Positions 61,706 through 64,000 of a stretch of 64,000 nt of DNA are shown here, piece after piece; within the stretch, counting starts at the first letter, position 1, and every line of letters begins with the position of its first letter. The DNA comes from Chitinophaga sp. E66 (GTDB taxonomy: Bacteria > Bacteroidota > Bacteroidia > Chitinophagales > Chitinophagaceae). The DNA lies in the NCBI GenBank assembly GCA_019285755.1, contig CP079103.1:3658001-3722000 (forward strand). The letters are read 5' to 3'. The translations under genes were made by a program, and so were the position numbers. The notes under the pieces were generated by a model. It ran no database searches. It saw only the letters and a program-made list of their open reading frames with translations, and was not told where the DNA came from.

Positions 61706-62518
61706 TGCTTCGTCGTCAGCTTCATCGTCTTTTTCCTGCTGTGCAAACCTGTCTTCCGCCGCCCTGATGATCGCAATATCCTCCTCATAAATGCGGTACC
61801 CCTTGATGACGGCCAACCGGTTGTAAGCCTGTTTAAGCGTAGTGAGACAGGTGACCTGGTTGGGATCCAGGGGCCATCGGGATTTTTTTGACGCGGTCCA
61901 GGTATTTAGTGAAATCCCCTAATACCGCGCGGTAATAACCCTCGGCTTTTTCCGGTTCGCCGATCGCTTCCAGGCTCATTCCAAGAGTGATCATGTCCGG
62001 CCCCACGCACCAGGGTAATGGCTCATTATTGAACAGGTGATCTTGGCCTTGGCGAAAGACGCTTCAAAACGCCCGCCTGGTATGCCATTCCTTTCACAAT
62101 AATCGGATAATACACCGCACCAGTTCCGGATAACCGATCCTGCCATCCAGACATCGGCCTTTATGGGTTGACCGGGGTAATCACCGGACTCGGTGCTTAC
62201 TTCCTCTGCCAATTCCAGCTGTGCGTTGGAGATCAGCATCAGCAGCGCTTCTTCCCCTTCCGTGTATTGCCCGTTAGCTTCCGGGGCCAACAGTAATTGA
62301 ATTAATTCTTCTAACCGGGCGCCGCTGTCTTCAAAGAGCCGGATGGGCGTTTCCGTCAATTCGGTTTCGCCGGAGAGAATAGCGGCGGCTATTTGTCCTG
62401 CGGGCCGTAACCGGCATGGTTCCGGTATCTGGTCCGCGTTAACGATCTCCCGCTTTGCAATGCCATTCCAGGCAGCCTCACATGGCTTATCCGCGTTTGC
62501 TTTGGTATTTTCAGTCAT
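61703..62518 (-). CDS. Hypothetical helical protein, translationally coupled
   Basis: About 273-residue cytoplasmic protein, no family recognised. Mostly alpha-helical and acidic, with tetratricopeptide-like stretches: SGARLEELIQLLLAPEANGQ, ALLMLISNAQLELAEEVSTE and MSLEAIGEPEKAEGYYRAVL. The C-terminal part recovered by repair contains VTCLTTLKQAYNRLAVIKGY and ends QQEKDDEADDEA with a stop at 61703. Bases are missing near 62025-62030 and 61875-61885. ATG 62518 overlaps the TAA of the upstream gene (TAATG), so the two proteins are probably made together. Function unknown. Confidence 0.6.
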
Positions 62519-63172
62519 TATCGGCTGTTAACAGTGTCAGTTTTCAGGATGAAAGTTAAGGTATCCATGTATTCCGCGTATCGTCGCTTCACATATATTC
62601 CCAGATCATATGTTGTTCCGGACGCCAACAGGTTTGCGGGCGGGCGGGTTCTTTCCGTAAAATCTTCCAGGCTGTCGCCCCGAAGCGGTATGAACCTGGC
62701 GACCAGTTCAGGGTATAATACCGCTGATAAAAATGTTCCTGCTGCACGGCTTGTATGCGCCGGCGGAAATCATCGTTGCGGCTGCTTTTTCCGAATGACA
62801 GCATGGAGGTGAGTGCCCCAGGTTTATGCCAATACCCGGAACGTGATGAACACGGCCTTCGGCGCCGGTAATGGTATTACCCCATTTGTCTTTATTGAAA
62901 TTGAATAGTTGCCCGAGGGTGGGTTGCTGCCGGGCGCGGAGCAGGCGATCCATTGCCAGGGAGTCTTCCAGGTAGTTCCTGCCTCTTTTCTCGAAGGTGC
63001 GGAGCTGTATAACGCGGAGGGAATCCCGGGAGGCGGGTATCGTGTCTACGGAGCGCAGCTGTGGCCGAACATAGCCTGTATACGGGAAAGCGCCTTTCCG
63101 GGTCGTATCCTGGGCGGAGATCGTTGTGCAGCAGAGCGTAGCGCCGCAGAGGGTCAGCAAGCGGGGAATCAT
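62518..63172 (-). CDS. Exported hypothetical protein
   Basis: About 218-residue exported protein without recognised domain. Signal peptide MIPRLLTLCGATLCCTTISA; then FPYTGYVRPQLRSVDTIPAS, LRTFEKRGRNYLEDSLAMDR and TLGQLFNFNKDKWGNTITGA. After joining frames near 62812 and 62700 it continues LTSMLSFGKSSRNDDFRRRI and ends with YDLGIYVKRRYAEYMDTLTF and a stop at 62518. The stop overlaps the ATG of the next gene. It starts 23 bp downstream of the coaE stop, so it may be in the same transcript. Role unknown; conservation in Chitinophagaceae is suspected, not shown. Confidence 0.6.
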
Positions 63173-63195
63173 TCCTGAAGCTAGGAGATACGGTT

Positions 63196-63782
63196 CTAAG
63201 AAAAAGTTAAAAATGTCTGGTGTAGAGCCAGCACCTGCGGGATGACCAGTTGCTGCTCATCGTTGTACACCACATAATCCGCCAGCTTGCGCTTTATCTG
63301 CTCGTCGAGCTGCTTGTGCATACGGGCGATCACGGCATTGCGGTCGGTACTGTCGCGCTGCATGACACGCCGGATGCGGAGGGCTTCGGGCGCATAGACG
63401 GTGATTACCTTATCGACGTGGTGGAAGGATTCGGTTTCGAACATAAGGGCGGCTTCCTTAATGACGTAGGGTGCATTTTGCTGCCGCGCCCAGGTTTCGG
63501 AATCGCGGATGGTAGCGGGGTGAACGAGGGAGTTCAGGACGGCGAGCTGTTCCTTGTCGTTGAACACGATATCGGCGATGTATTTGCGGTTGAGGGCGCC
63601 GTCGGCCGAATAGGCGCCGTCTCCGAAGTGGCTGCGGATCTGTCCGGCAAGTTCCTTATCCCTGACCATGATGTCTTTAGCGGCTTCGTCGGCATAGAAA
63701 ACGGGGATGCCAAGGAGGGCAAAGATCTTTGCCACGGTAGTTTTCCGGAGCCGATGCCTCCGGTGATTCCGATGATGCGCAT
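63196..63782 (-). CDS. coaE: Dephospho-CoA kinase
   Basis: Final step of coenzyme A synthesis, phosphorylating the 3'-hydroxyl of dephospho-CoA. About 195 residues. P-loop GITGGIGSGKTTVAKIFALL at the N-terminus (after repair of one missing base near 63738), the DEAAK segment (VFYADEAAKDIMV), LVHPATIRDSETWA and KVITVYAPEALRIRRVMQRD are family-typical. ATG 63782 gives MRIIGITGG. It begins after the terminator that ends yajC, so it probably has its own promoter, unresolved. Confidence 0.95.
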
Positions 63783-63798
63783 GGGGGCAAAATAATAA

Positions 63799-63825
63799 AA
63801 AGAGAAGGCGTAGCGCCTTCTCTTT
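63799..63825 (-). terminator. Terminator of yajC
   Basis: A 12-bp perfect stem (63799-63810 with 63814-63825, loop TAG) follows the yajC stop by 24 bp; the minus strand continues TTTTATTATT. Confidence 0.85.
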
Positions 63826-63849
63826 GCAGTTTTTCCGGTAAGGGAAAAG

Positions 63850-64000
63850 TTATTTTACTTCAGCGGCTTTGTTAAGCGCTGCGGTGTATTCCATGCTGAT
63901 CGCGGAGCGTTCCATGGTGAAGAAGGTGCCGGGGCTCACTTCTACCTGAAGGGTGCCGTTGTCGTTGATTTTCTTCACTTTACCATGGATGCCTGCTATG
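63850..64000 (-). CDS. yajC: Preprotein translocase subunit YajC (3' part only)
   Basis: The gene runs off the right edge of the window; only its last 49 codons and stop are visible. The readable C-terminus is IAGIHGKVKKINDNGTLQVE followed by VSPGTFFTMERSAISMEYTA and a Lys-Ala-Ala-rich tail ending EVK. This matches the beta-domain end of YajC, the small Sec partner of SecDF, in which a GIxGKVxxI motif precedes the final short helices. The assignment is good but rests on a partial sequence. A terminator follows before coaE. Confidence 0.82.
   Translation of the reverse strand, partial: IAGIHGKVKKINDNGTLQVEVSPGTFFTMERSAISMEYTAALNKAAEVK

Overview
The window looks like a chromosomal segment of a Bacteroidota bacterium, most likely Chitinophagaceae (Chitinophaga-like). 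Evidence: a SusC/SusD pair with an ECF-sigma/FecR regulator, DUF4249, DUF4843, DUF4397, PKD-like and DUF3822 proteins, fused SecDF, a short SigA-type primary sigma factor, many lipoproteins, and TAnnTTTG -7 promoter elements just upstream of start codons. I see no rRNA, tRNA, prophage, insertion sequence or CRISPR array.

About 59 genes are annotated, and roughly 46 are interrupted by one to five single-base frameshifts. Almost all are repaired by restoring one base to a homopolymer run, including in essential genes (valS, secDF, sigA, coaD, coaE, tpiA). I treat this as sequencing error and give each gene its full extent across the breaks.

Layout. 1-5.8 kb: GlmU-like enzyme, tpiA, a 2H phosphoesterase-like protein, acylphosphatase, an XRE regulator and a bleomycin-hydrolase-type peptidase. 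5.8-8.7 kb (minus): ECF sigma, anti-sigma and two exported beta-repeat proteins in one operon. 8.9-14.9 kb (minus): a TonB-type beta-barrel receptor, DUF2167, hemerythrin, lgt and bacilliredoxin. 15-24 kb: Hsp20, a membrane protein, an NTF2-like protein, an arginine-decarboxylase-type enzyme, WbqC, a LEA-type lipoprotein, a metal-binding protein and pyrE. 24-35 kb: Nudix, methyltransferase, the DUF3822-rsmD-coaD-thioesterase operon, MATE, TPR protein, folB, trxB, DUF4249, primary sigma and threonine aldolase. 35.8-46.3 kb (minus): a seven-gene SusC/D uptake locus (ECF sigma, FecR, SusC, SusD, DUF4843, PKD-like, TlpA) with no glycoside hydrolase. 46.5-64 kb: valS, an AI-2E-type permease, a large HEYRH-motif/propeller/barrel protein, an IscA-like protein, secDF, a class-A-beta-lactamase-like hydrolase, DUF4397, an aminotransferase, two coupled unknown genes, coaE and the 3' end of yajC.

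The most unusual content is non-coding. Three intergenic arrays of degenerate tandem repeats keep an exact 11-bp phase while their sequence drifts (21731-21785, 54169-54311, 54745-54898), and all lie between convergent genes. A 116-bp nested inverted-repeat element lies at 19941-20056. A promoter-like element plus an orphan terminator delimit a candidate small RNA at about 17226-17398.
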